From Candidatus Omnitrophota bacterium (lineage in GTDB: Bacteria > Omnitrophota > Gorgyraeia > Gygaellales > Profunditerraquicolaceae), in assembly GCA_026387485.1 (NCBI GenBank), contig JAPLLQ010000141.1, forward strand, positions 1 to 14,828: 14,828 bases of DNA. The letters are read 5' to 3'. Position numbers and translations under genes: made by a program. How positions within the stretch are numbered: position 1 is the stretch's first letter; each line of letters begins with the position of its first letter. Below the pieces are notes generated by a model, which was not told where the DNA came from, made no database searches, and saw only the letters and a list, made by a program, of their open reading frames with translations. Shown one piece after another: positions 6,375 to 13,867 of the stretch.

Positions 6375-8774
6375 TTATTTCATCCTTTCCAAAACTATTC
6401 TTTGTTTAACTGCCCGGGCTAAGTTTTCAAGGGAGTTTTTAAAATCCGGGTACTCTTCCTGCTGAACTGTGTCTTTTTTACTCTCGGTGAGTTGTCTAAA
6501 ATATATCTTACTATTTTTTATCACATATTCAACACTTAACCTAAACCAGGGGTTGTCCTCCCATAAACTCTCTGGCATATATTTTAGCACAAAATTTTTC
6601 GGAATTTCAATCTCCAAATATGTCTCCTTACTGTTTAATACGCTAAAATCAATGGGGTATCTACGCTTATCCTTAGCTACCAAAGAAGTATCTACGCTGG
6701 CCAATTGGGGCATAATCCTTAAAAATCCGGCGTTAGTAAAATATTCCGGGCCCTGAAAATCATAAGTTAAAACAACTGGCTTATTAAGGTCATTTAAATT
6801 TTTAATGTTGTATTTATTCAACTTTGCCCCTATAGAAACGCCTTGTATCACGCCCCTTAATGCCTCCTGGATTAATTCCGGCTGGGTATAAAGCAACCAG
6901 TAACGCTGGGCCTGATCGTAAAATCCAAAGGTAAAATTTTCTTTTTCTACAGCGATACTCTCGTCATGATTAACCTTGATTTTGAGTTTCTGAACCACTA
7001 AGTTATGGCTAGCCAAGTATGCCGGTGTATCCACTATACTATAGCCTGATTCCTTGAATAATAAAACCTTGCGCGCCTGGTCTGCCATCGGCAAATCCCC
7101 AAAAGAACAGGTCTCGGCAGTAGGATCAAGAAAAAAGATTTTATCTTTTAGAGATATTGCGGCTATACAATGATTAAAAAGCACTGAAGGAAAATCCGGA
7201 TTTAAATTATGGTAATCTTTGGTCGGGATAAGCACGGGCCAAGCTTTAAACCCGGCTTCTTTAAGCATAGTGACTAAAAGTATAGCCTGATCTTTACAGT
7301 CCCCATACTTATTCTTAAATATATCACCAGCATAGTGCGGTTCGTAACCGGCTTGGCCGTATTCTACCGCCACATAGCGGATCTCTTTGGCGCAGAAATT
7401 ATAAATCGCCCTTACTTTTTCTTCTTCGGAAGCTGCTTTTTTAATTACCGCCCTGACTTTATCCTTTATTGCGCTATCAGCAACCATTTTATCTTTAGCC
7501 AACGCCCACCACCAATTATAAATATCCTGCCAATCGTTAAAAGTAGAGATAAGCATAGTAGGGTTTATTTCTACTACGGGGGGCATACTTGGCTCAGGGA
7601 TTATCTGGGGGATATCTTTAAATTCCCAGCGGTAAAGTATTTTCCCGTTCTCTTCTTGGGTTATCGGGCCTAGCTTAGCCCCGAAATCATTATACCTATC
7701 ATTAATGATTTTCAGATGTAAGGGCTTATTTTTTGGTAAAAGTAAGGTAAATTTCGCCTTAATAATCGGCTGTTTAGATTGGACGGAGTAATCTAAGACA
7801 AAATCTTTTTTATTAATTAACTGGCTTCTTTTTATCTTTACTTTATATTCAAGGCATGAACCTATGGCCACCTCGGGAAAAGAGATGATATAAACCCGGG
7901 CATTGCTATAAAGCGGGAAGTTTAGGTACTTGGAAACATCCCGGATATGGCGCGAGCCAACATCAACCACTGTTCCGTCGGGCTTGATGGTCCGGGCGTA
8001 TTCTAATTCTACTTTCTCAAAAGTAGAGTCATATTCTATCTTGGCTTCGGCGAAATCCTCTTTGCCGCGTTCATTTAAAACTTTAATCAGGTAATATAAA
8101 TAAGAGAGCTGGGTACCTTCGCTAGTTACTTCAATCTTCTCATCGCAGTTTAAAATTAAAGCCCCGGCCTCAGGATAAAGCTCTTCCGAAGGCGCCCCTT
8201 TTAAAATATTATTCACTAGCGGGTCAATATCTGCTATCTGCAAAAAACTGGAGCGCTTTTCAATTGTTTCAATACGAACCTTAGCCTTGGTTTTAAATTT
8301 ACCGGTTTTGATTTTTTGGTAGGCCTTAAGCGCTTCATCAAAAAGGTTAAGCCTTTCGCAGGTTAAACCATGGTAGTAGATATACTCATCGTCATCGATT
8401 TTCTCTTTATTAAATACCTCTAGCGCATCAGTAAAATTTCCCCCGCGGTAATAAGCGATGCTTAAAAATTTCTTGCCTTGCTCTTCAGAGGTTTTTCTAA
8501 AGGCATCAATGGCATCTTCAAGCTCACCGTGATTAAAGTAAAGCTTGCCCAATTCAAAATATAATTTATCCGCATTGTTAGATTGCGTAATCAGCTCTTT
8601 GTATTTTGCTACCGCTTCTTTATAGTAGGTATCGGACTTCCTAATATAATCCTGCGGCTCGATACAATCGCTTTTTGGCGAACAACCAAATAAAGTAGAA
8701 ATAAAAAATACCGCAAAGAATATTTGTTTTAGGAATCTTTTTTTAGCCATAACATTTATATTTATACTGGGCAT
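6375..8774 (-). CDS. Lipoprotein with TPRs, DUF3857 and transglutaminase-like domain
   Basis: I place the start at ATG 8774-8772 (799 residues) because GGAG lies 6 bases before it. ATGs at 8810 and 8750 are alternatives, and the last still keeps the whole signal. The N-terminus, MAKKRFLKQIFFAVFFISTL then FGC, is a lipoprotein signal with the acylated Cys at 31. Residues about 45-180 contain TPR-like helix pairs (ADKLYFELGKLYFNHGELED, YYRGGNFTDALEVF). Next comes a DUF3857-type beta region (about 205-380), then a transglutaminase-like domain with Cys493 (KYGDCKDQA), His535 (FNHCIAA) and Asp550 (FLDPTAE), a complete Cys-His-Asp triad. A beta-rich C-terminal domain follows. Such proteins sit in the periplasm; substrates are unknown. 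The gene overlaps the 3' end of hypD and is followed 5 bases on by the PilZ gene. Confidence 0.85.
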   Translation of the reverse strand: MPSININVMAKKRFLKQIFFAVFFISTLFGCSPKSDCIEPQDYIRKSDTYYKEAVAKYKELITQSNNADKLYFELGKLYFNHGELEDAIDAFRKTSEEQGKKFLSIAYYRGGNFTDALEVFNKEKIDDDEYIYYHGLTCERLNLFDEALKAYQKIKTGKFKTKAKVRIETIEKRSSFLQIADIDPLVNNILKGAPSEELYPEAGALILNCDEKIEVTSEGTQLSYLYYLIKVLNERGKEDFAEAKIEYDSTFEKVELEYARTIKPDGTVVDVGSRHIRDVSKYLNFPLYSNARVYIISFPEVAIGSCLEYKVKIKRSQLINKKDFVLDYSVQSKQPIIKAKFTLLLPKNKPLHLKIINDRYNDFGAKLGPITQEENGKILYRWEFKDIPQIIPEPSMPPVVEINPTMLISTFNDWQDIYNWWWALAKDKMVADSAIKDKVRAVIKKAASEEEKVRAIYNFCAKEIRYVAVEYGQAGYEPHYAGDIFKNKYGDCKDQAILLVTMLKEAGFKAWPVLIPTKDYHNLNPDFPSVLFNHCIAAISLKDKIFFLDPTAETCSFGDLPMADQARKVLLFKESGYSIVDTPAYLASHNLVVQKLKIKVNHDESIAVEKENFTFGFYDQAQRYWLLYTQPELIQEALRGVIQGVSIGAKLNKYNIKNLNDLNKPVVLTYDFQGPEYFTNAGFLRIMPQLASVDTSLVAKDKRRYPIDFSVLNSKETYLEIEIPKNFVLKYMPESLWEDNPWFRLSVEYVIKNSKIYFRQLTESKKDTVQQEEYPDFKNSLENLARAVKQRIVLERMK

Positions 8775-9840
8775 TACAGGCTCCTTCACTGGAAACCATA
8801 CAAGCTCCAAGAGGATTTTCAGGGGAACAAACTCTAGAAAATAATTTACAGGCTATAGGAGAGATTAATCCCTTAAGTACTTCTGCACACCTGCATTGAG
8901 CCTGTCTTCTGTTTATTTTAGTTGGCTTAGAAATAGGCAAAAATCTCCCGGCGTCAAATTGAGCAAATTCATTCTTTATCTTAAGGCCGCTATCTGGAAT
9001 CATCCCCAAGCCGCGCCAGAGAGAATCATATTTCTTAAAAACCCGGTTGATTATTTTTTTAGCTTTAGGGTTGCCTTCTCTTCTGACTACGCGCATATAT
9101 TGATTAGCCATCTTTGGCCTTTTTTCTGCTATTTGTTTTAGCAGGATAAAGATTCCCTCTAAAATATCTACCGGTTCAAATCCGGCAACACAACATCCTA
9201 TTCTATATTTTTTTACTATCTGCGCGTAATCCTTGGTCCCGATTATCGCTGAAACATGGCCAGGACATAAAAAGGCATCAAGTTTCAATCTTTTATCTAG
9301 TAATAAATTCCGCATTGCCGCCGGAATAAGCTTACGGGAAGTTAAAAAGAAAAGGTTTTTTAATCTTTCTTTTTTCGCCATTAGAATAGTCAAAGCAATC
9401 CCTGGGGCGGTAGTTTCAAAACCTACGGCGAGAAATACTACTTTTTTATCCGGGTTAAGCTTAGCTATAGTTAAAGATTCAAGAGGAGAATAAATTACCC
9501 GCACATTAGCGTTTTTCGCCCTTTCGTTTTCTAATGATGAATTGCTTCCCGGAATGCGCAGCATGTCTCCGAAGGTAACGATAATGAAATTTTTTCTCCT
9601 AGCGAGTTTTATGGCATCATCAATATACCTCTCGGGGCTGACGCATACCGGACAACCCGGGCCAGAAATAAATCTGATACCTGGCGGCAGGAGCCGGTCT
9701 AAGCCAAAACGATAGAAGTTCTGGGTATGTGTTCCGCAAACCTCCATAATATTTACCGCTCTTACCGGAAGAATATCTATTATCTTCCTGACTAAAATCT
9801 GAGCTAATCTTTTATTACGGAATTCATCAATGTATTTCAT
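8743..9840 (-). CDS. hypD: Hydrogenase maturation factor HypD
   Basis: 365 residues, the usual length. HypD is the Fe-S scaffold on which, with HypC, the Fe(CN)2CO unit of [NiFe] hydrogenase is assembled in the cytoplasm. Signature segments are EVCGTHTQNFYRFG (Cys35), SGPGCPVCVSPERYID (Cys63, Cys66, the redox-active pair), FLAVGFETTAPG, LCPGHVSAIIG and VAGFEPVDIL. The C-terminal cysteine-rich region (Cys316, 318, 331, 338, 347, 355, 363) holds the 4Fe-4S ligands. The start overlaps the end of hypC by 14 bases, and AAGGAG lies rather far upstream (about 16 bases), so coupling to hypC translation is likely. The 3' end overlaps the lipoprotein gene. hypE, which often follows, is absent. Confidence 0.96.
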   Translation of the reverse strand: MKYIDEFRNKRLAQILVRKIIDILPVRAVNIMEVCGTHTQNFYRFGLDRLLPPGIRFISGPGCPVCVSPERYIDDAIKLARRKNFIIVTFGDMLRIPGSNSSLENERAKNANVRVIYSPLESLTIAKLNPDKKVVFLAVGFETTAPGIALTILMAKKERLKNLFFLTSRKLIPAAMRNLLLDKRLKLDAFLCPGHVSAIIGTKDYAQIVKKYRIGCCVAGFEPVDILEGIFILLKQIAEKRPKMANQYMRVVRREGNPKAKKIINRVFKKYDSLWRGLGMIPDSGLKIKNEFAQFDAGRFLPISKPTKINRRQAQCRCAEVLKGLISPIACKLFSRVCSPENPLGACMVSSEGACNAQYKYKCYG

Positions 9841-10036
9841 TAATTATTTTTAGGGTCTCCTTGGCTTTTTCCGGATCAATCTTCTCAATAGCAAATCCGG
9901 CGTGGACAATCACATAATCTCCTATTTTGATATGCGGCAGCATCTGGATGTTCGCGGTACGTAACAGCCTTCCGGATTCAACTTCGGCAAACTCACCCTG
10001 AATTTTTTTCACCTTCATTGGAATACCTAAACACAT
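9827..10036 (-). CDS. hypC: Hydrogenase maturation chaperone HypC
   Basis: 69 residues. The N-terminus MCLGIPMKV shows the essential Cys2 that carries the iron unit; GDYVIVHAGFAIEKID is the other family signature (His45). HypC partners HypD in Fe(CN)2CO assembly and then delivers the unit to the hydrogenase large subunit. The gene begins 2 bases after the hypF-type stop codon, and an AAAGG in the end of that gene can serve as ribosome-binding site. It overlaps hypD by 14 bases. Confidence 0.95.
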   Translation of the reverse strand: MCLGIPMKVKKIQGEFAEVESGRLLRTANIQMLPHIKIGDYVIVHAGFAIEKIDPEKAKETLKIINEIH

Positions 10037-10038
10037 AT

Positions 10039-11112
10039 TTAACCTTTTATGCCCGCAATTACTGCCTGGCCCAAGGAAATGCCGGAGTCATTGCAGGATA
10101 TTTTTTTCTGGGTAAAAACCTTAAAACCTTCCCTATATAATAAATCCAAAGCTAGCTTAAGTAAAAGCTTATTTTGAAAAACCCCTCCTGAAAGAATTAC
10201 TTTATTAATATTGGTTTCTTTTCTTAATATTAAACAGGTTTTTTTAATCATCTTAGCGACGGTTAAATGAAAACAAAAAGCGATCCTTGCTTTTGGTTTT
10301 TTTCTCTTAATATCCCGCACTATCACTTTAAACATTTTTCCGGGATCAAGGATATATTTATCCTCTCTCTTGATAATCGCAAAAGGATAGCCTATAGCCT
10401 GCAACTTGTAGCCTGTAGCTATTTTTTCCAGCTCTATCGCCAATTCTGCTTCAAATCCAGCTATTTTTTTATTTAAAACTAAACTACCCACAGCATCAAA
10501 GAGCCGGCCCATACTGCTGGCTAAAGGAGAATTAATTCCGGATTTGTATATCTTCCTTAATAGCTGCTTTTTGTCTATCTCTCCGGGAAAATTTAACCAA
10601 GCTGCTGCTAACCTCCATGGCTCTAATATCGCCTGGGCCCCTCCTAATAAGGGAATCTCTTTTAGATGAGCCTTCCTTAAAAAATTTTTATAATCACAAA
10701 CCAAAAACTCCGCACCCCAAATAGTATCATCGCTGCCTAAGCCTGTCCCATCAAATGCAACACCGATTACCTTTTGATTCTTAAGCCCGTTTTCAACCAT
10801 GCAGGAAGCGATATGGGCATGATGGTGCTGGACAGCTACCGGCGAGTAACCAAAAAGGTGGGCTGAGGCGTATTTTGTAGAGGCGTATTCAGGATGTAAA
10901 TCGTAGGCTATTGCTCGCGGTTTATTTTTAAGAAAATATTTTAGGTCTTTTTCAAAGTTTAAAAAATCCGGTAAATTACTCAAATCAGAGTGGATGCGGC
11001 TTAAATAGGCCAAATTGTCTTTGGCAAAACAAATTGTATTCTTTAGCTGTGGGCCTAAGGCTAAAATCGGCCCCTTGATCTTAAACGGTAATTTTATCTT
11101 TTTAATCTCCAT
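10039..11112 (-). CDS. hypF: HypF C-terminal (Kae1-like) carbamoyltransferase domain only
   Basis: 357 residues, against about 750 for standard HypF. It matches only the C-terminal half: ILALGPQLKNTICF (start of the Kae1-like domain), DLHPEYASTKYA, HHHAH at 96-100 (metal-binding motif), VAFDGTGLGSDDTIWGAEF (119-136), EPWRLAAAW, SSMGRLFDAVGSL, LSGGVFQN (307-314) and NDSGISLGQA. The N-terminal acylphosphatase, zinc-finger and YrdC-like domains that make carbamoyl-adenylate are missing. The adjacent upstream gene is an unrelated exonuclease. The domain should transfer the carbamoyl group to HypE, so the activation step must come from another protein. The ATG overlaps the upstream stop by 11 bases (ATGGAGATTAA), so the short start is firm. 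Confidence 0.9.
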   Translation of the reverse strand: MEIKKIKLPFKIKGPILALGPQLKNTICFAKDNLAYLSRIHSDLSNLPDFLNFEKDLKYFLKNKPRAIAYDLHPEYASTKYASAHLFGYSPVAVQHHHAHIASCMVENGLKNQKVIGVAFDGTGLGSDDTIWGAEFLVCDYKNFLRKAHLKEIPLLGGAQAILEPWRLAAAWLNFPGEIDKKQLLRKIYKSGINSPLASSMGRLFDAVGSLVLNKKIAGFEAELAIELEKIATGYKLQAIGYPFAIIKREDKYILDPGKMFKVIVRDIKRKKPKARIAFCFHLTVAKMIKKTCLILRKETNINKVILSGGVFQNKLLLKLALDLLYREGFKVFTQKKISCNDSGISLGQAVIAGIKG

Positions 11113-11932
11113 TGATAATCTCTAACCGTAGAATACTATCTATCCTAAACGAGCGCTCTTCGCGCCTTAGACAACAATAGCCAACTAAATAATTCCGGTT
11201 ATTCTCCCGCTTAATCTCTTTCGGTACCACTTCTCGCTCAGTAACCGCAGCACTTGCGCCAGAGAGATATTTAATTTTTAATTTCAACCTTAAATCAATA
11301 GCTTCCTGAATCTGGGCGATCTTCTGGTTATTAACATTATCTAATACCAACGGGTCAATACTAAAGAGGCCTAAGAATTTATCAAAGTCTAATATATCTT
11401 TGGTTTTAAGCACCTCTTTTAATTTATTGAATACACCTAGGGTAAGCTCAACATCAGCTAATGCCCGGTGCTGCTGCTCGGCTTTTATCCCCAGTTTATC
11501 CGCTACGAACCAGAGCGCATAACGCTCTAACCCGGGGATAATCCTGCGGGCTATTTTTAATATATCAACCACCGCGACACCACTTAACGCCGGTTTGCCT
11601 AAAATCTTTAGTTCGCTATTTAAGAATTCCAAATCAAATCCGGCATTGTAAGAACATAGACAGCTTGAGCCGATAAAATCCAAAAAATTCGGGATTACTA
11701 AATTCGGGGTAGGCGCGCCTTTAAGCATATCTTGGCTAATCTTATTCACATTAAAGGCAGCTTCAGAGATGTCCCGGCCACAATTTATCAGACTCTGAAA
11801 GGTGGCTAATCTCTCTTCTCCTTTTAACCTAACTGCAGCTATCTCTACAATCCTATCGCCTGTACTGGGATCAATGCCGGTAGTCTCAGTATCAAAAATG
11901 GTAAATTCTATCTCATCTATGCTTTTATTCAT
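11102..11932 (-). CDS. DEDDh 3'-5' exonuclease (DnaQ/PolC-like) fused to a WYL-like domain
   Basis: 276 residues. Residues 8-175 are a DnaQ-type exonuclease: FDTETTG (Asp14, Glu16), CSYNAGFDLEFLN (Asp100) and HRALADVELT (His155, Asp160), so the DEDDh active site is complete. Residues about 205-272 (DLRLKLKIKYLSG..., REVVPKEI, NYLVGYCCLRREERSFRIDS, ILRLEI) match the WYL domain pattern known from bacterial regulators and nucleic-acid enzymes. Expected role: trimming of DNA or RNA 3' ends, with the WYL part sensing a ligand or nucleic acid. It overlaps the DUF2156 gene by 8 bases upstream and the hypF-type gene by 11 bases downstream. The exonuclease call is firm; the WYL call rests on pattern alone. 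Confidence 0.85.
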   Translation of the reverse strand: MNKSIDEIEFTIFDTETTGIDPSTGDRIVEIAAVRLKGEERLATFQSLINCGRDISEAAFNVNKISQDMLKGAPTPNLVIPNFLDFIGSSCLCSYNAGFDLEFLNSELKILGKPALSGVAVVDILKIARRIIPGLERYALWFVADKLGIKAEQQHRALADVELTLGVFNKLKEVLKTKDILDFDKFLGLFSIDPLVLDNVNNQKIAQIQEAIDLRLKLKIKYLSGASAAVTEREVVPKEIKRENNRNYLVGYCCLRREERSFRIDSILRLEIINGD

Positions 11933-12824
11933 TCTTCTTTTTTACAATATACGCCGGGATCAACCTTACCGGATGATAGGATAACTTTACCTTTTTAAGA
12001 TTCTCCAGACCTGAATCATCCATGATATTGATATATTTATACCCCTCTAAATCGCTAGAAAACTTACGGAAGATAAACTGGGCTAATCCTTTTACTGCCA
12101 GATCAGTTATCTCATATAATATACAAAAGCTATCCGGGTTTATTGCAAAACCAAGGGTAAAACCTTTGATCTCTTTGCCTACTTTCACCGCCCCTCCCCG
12201 TAAATCCAGCGCTTGATAATTATCCAATGCTTCTTTTAGGCTAAGGCGGCTGTCCTGCATTAATCCCTGATAAATGTGGTCTTGGTTTTGGCTAGCGCGC
12301 ATCTTCATCCAGTAGCTATATAATTTCAGGCAAGATTTTTTAAGTTTAGGCGAAAAAGAACGGTATTCAAAATCATAATGTTTAGTAAAATAATTGTAAG
12401 AGGCACGTTTGGATTTAAATTTATCGCCGCATAAAGCTGCCAAATCGTTTCTTTTGCAAAGATAGTCATGCGATTTATGGGAACATTTGTAACCTAGTCC
12501 CTGATAAAAATTAATATCTTTTCGTTCGACATTTTCTATGTGCGCAAATTCCGGATTCTTATTTAAGCTAGTCAAGATCTTGAAAACTTCTTTAATAACT
12601 TCCGGGTTATTATCTTTACCTAAGGGCGCCAGATATAAAAACGCGGCGATTTTATTCTGAAAAAATATACAGAGATTATCTTCAATAATACTCCAGTTTA
12701 TAGAGAAGAGCTTGCGCCAAATGTAAATATTAGCAAAAGAATAAACTGATAACTCATGTTCGGATAACCCTAAGTATTTATTAAATATCTTTTTATCTTG
12801 CAGGGATAATTTATTTAGGCGCAT
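11925..12824 (-). CDS. DUF2156-family protein (GNAT-like, MprF C-terminal-domain-like)
   Basis: 299 residues. The pattern is that of stand-alone DUF2156 (COG4866): ELSVYSFANIYIWRKLF near residue 24, then DYLCKRNDLAALCGDKFKSK followed by RASYNYFTKHYDFEYR, and a C-terminal half with KEIKGFTLGFAI and LPAYIV-type strands (RLIPAYIV). The family shares the double acyltransferase fold of the lipid aminoacyl-transferase MprF, but cytoplasmic members have no fixed function. No membrane span is seen. Overlaps at both ends (14 bases with the cysteine-cluster gene, 8 bases with the exonuclease) and a weak ribosome-binding site suggest coupled translation. Confidence 0.8.
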   Translation of the reverse strand: MRLNKLSLQDKKIFNKYLGLSEHELSVYSFANIYIWRKLFSINWSIIEDNLCIFFQNKIAAFLYLAPLGKDNNPEVIKEVFKILTSLNKNPEFAHIENVERKDINFYQGLGYKCSHKSHDYLCKRNDLAALCGDKFKSKRASYNYFTKHYDFEYRSFSPKLKKSCLKLYSYWMKMRASQNQDHIYQGLMQDSRLSLKEALDNYQALDLRGGAVKVGKEIKGFTLGFAINPDSFCILYEITDLAVKGLAQFIFRKFSSDLEGYKYINIMDDSGLENLKKVKLSYHPVRLIPAYIVKKKNE

Positions 12825-13320
12825 CGGGTGATTGTAACTCTACTACATCCAGGACATCATCGTAGGCTTGGATAATCTGGGGGTTATCTTTTAACAGCTC
12901 TAACTGGGTTGGAGAATTAAAATAGTCAGTCAAATATCCAAGGTATGCTTTAAATTCCGGGGTGTTTAATTTTTCCTTCACATAAGGACAATTTAAATCT
13001 ACGGTTAAAAGGACTTTTTTATCGCGTAAGGTAATCAGAAATGGATAGAGTTGGCATTCTAATGGCCGGGTAGAGTAAATCTTACATTTATTCTCTTCTA
13101 TATTTAAAAAAGGGCAGAGAAAATCTTCTCCTTTAGAATTGGGCACTAATTGAAGCCTTCTGTTAATAGAAAGTGCAGCGGCGGGGATTCCTTCTTTATC
13201 TATCAAATCCAGTATCTCTTCATCCAAAAGACAAGGAGACCAAACCGAATCCGCATCTTTAAACCGGCAGCAACCCTGGCATTTTAGGCAGACGTCACTA
13301 GGGACTAATTGTTTAATCAT
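12811..13320 (-). CDS. YkgJ-type cysteine-cluster (CxxCxxCC) protein
   Basis: 169 residues. The N-terminus holds CLKCQGCCRF (Cys11, 14, 17, 18), the defining CxxCxxCC motif of the YkgJ / zinc-or-iron-chelating family (PF03692). Further family cysteines follow in DFLCPFL (69), NKCKIYSTRPLECQLYPF (79, 89) and Cys111. Such proteins probably bind an Fe-S cluster or metal; their role is mostly unknown. The start codon and its GAAGG lie at the edge of a palindromic repeat, so the repeat may supply the ribosome-binding site. It overlaps the DUF2156 gene by 14 bases. Confidence 0.88.
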   Translation of the reverse strand: MIKQLVPSDVCLKCQGCCRFKDADSVWSPCLLDEEILDLIDKEGIPAAALSINRRLQLVPNSKGEDFLCPFLNIEENKCKIYSTRPLECQLYPFLITLRDKKVLLTVDLNCPYVKEKLNTPEFKAYLGYLTDYFNSPTQLELLKDNPQIIQAYDDVLDVVELQSPDAPK

Positions 13321-13378
13321 CCTTCGATTCCCTTCGGTCGCTCAGGATGACCCTGAGCGCATTTTGTCGAATGGGTCA
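13321..13378. repeat. Dispersed-type palindromic element filling an intergenic gap
   Basis: CGCTCAGG (13339-13346) and CCTGAGCG (13352-13359) form an 8-bp stem with a 5-base loop. TTCGA (13323-13327) and TCGAA (13367-13371) form an outer pair. From memory, the words CCTGAGCG and TCGAA resemble palindromes found scattered in many bacterial genomes. It spans the whole gap from the stop of the tRNA-binding protein gene to the start of the cysteine-cluster gene. Copy number cannot be judged here. Confidence 0.65.
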
Positions 13379-13696
13379 TTTGACAATGCTTCCTAATTTT
13401 AGCGGCTTCTCCGGAATAATAATAACAATTCCTGATTCATCTGAAGCAGCCAAAACCATCCCCTGGCTCTCTACGCCCCTTAAGAGTGCTGGCTCAAGGT
13501 TATCCACCACTACAACGTACTTACCAATAAGGGTCTCTTTTGAGTAAAAGTTGCGGATACCGGCTACTACCTGCTTGGTTTTATCTCCTACATCCAGAGT
13601 TAAAATCAATAATTTATCCGCATTAGGATGTTCGCTAACTTCCTTGATCTGAGCCACTTTTAACTCTATTTTTCTAAAGTCATCAATAGTTACCAT
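13376..13696 (-). CDS. Stand-alone tRNA-binding domain (MetRS C-terminal / beta-subunit type)
   Basis: 106 residues, an OB-fold tRNA-binding domain as found at the C-terminus of methionyl-tRNA synthetase (EMAP/Trbp111 type). Visible family segments are DFRKIELKVAQI, EHPNADKLLILTLDVGD, QVVAGIRNFY, IGKYVVVVDNLEPALLRG and ESQGMVLAA. It may act as a detachable tRNA-binding subunit for a MetRS that lacks this domain, or as a general tRNA-binding protein. AGGAGG lies 4 bases before the ATG. It is the first gene of the long minus-strand operon. Its stop codon lies at the edge of the palindromic element. Confidence 0.9.
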   Translation of the reverse strand: MVTIDDFRKIELKVAQIKEVSEHPNADKLLILTLDVGDKTKQVVAGIRNFYSKETLIGKYVVVVDNLEPALLRGVESQGMVLAASDESGIVIIIPEKPLKLGSIVK

Positions 13697-13700
13697 AGTT

Positions 13701-13724
13701 CCTCCTCATAATTATGTAATTATA
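13701..13724 (-). promoter_or_regulatory. Ribosome-binding site and candidate -10 box of the long operon
   Basis: AGGAGG (13701-13706) precedes the tRNA-binding-domain start, and a perfect TATAAT lies at 13719-13724. No convincing -35 at the right distance was seen. The tRNA terminator just upstream means the operon needs its own promoter, which supports this site. Confidence 0.5.
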
Positions 13725-13759
13725 ATAACACGGCGGAAACCAAAAAACAAGGCGAAACA

Positions 13760-13789
13760 AAAAGCACTCTTTTTGATAAGAGTGCTTTT
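13760..13789 (-). terminator. Intrinsic terminator of tRNA-Asp
   Basis: On the minus strand a perfect 12-bp stem, AAAAGCACTCTT with AAGAGTGCTTTT, encloses a 6-base loop and is followed by TGTTT after the T run of the stem. The first stem base is the A of the encoded CCA, so it ends the tRNA transcript directly. Confidence 0.88.
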
Positions 13790-13867
13790 GGCGGGGCCGA
13801 CGAGATTCGGACTCGCGATCTCCTCCGTGACAGGGAGGCGCTTTAAACCAGGCTAAGCTACGACCCC
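13789..13867 (-). tRNA. tRNA-Asp (anticodon GTC)
   Basis: 79 bases including an encoded CCA. Acceptor arms GGGGTCG and CGGCCCC pair over seven positions with one G-U. The D stem is GCTT/AAGC. The anticodon stem CCTCC/GGAGG encloses loop CTGTCAC with anticodon GTC. The variable region is AGATC, and the T arm GCGAG/CTCGT encloses TCCGAAT. The 5' end coincides with the last base of the neighbouring homing-endonuclease stop codon. A terminator follows at once. Confidence 0.95.

Noticed and set aside
7335..7673. 112-codon plus-strand open frame
   Set aside because: Antisense to the DUF3857/transglutaminase region, with no start signal and no recognisable domain.
11925..13696. Missing N-terminal half of HypF in the genes upstream
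   Set aside because: The three genes upstream of the exonuclease read as DUF2156, CxxCxxCC and tRNA-binding proteins; no acylphosphatase, zinc-finger or YrdC motif is present in any of them.
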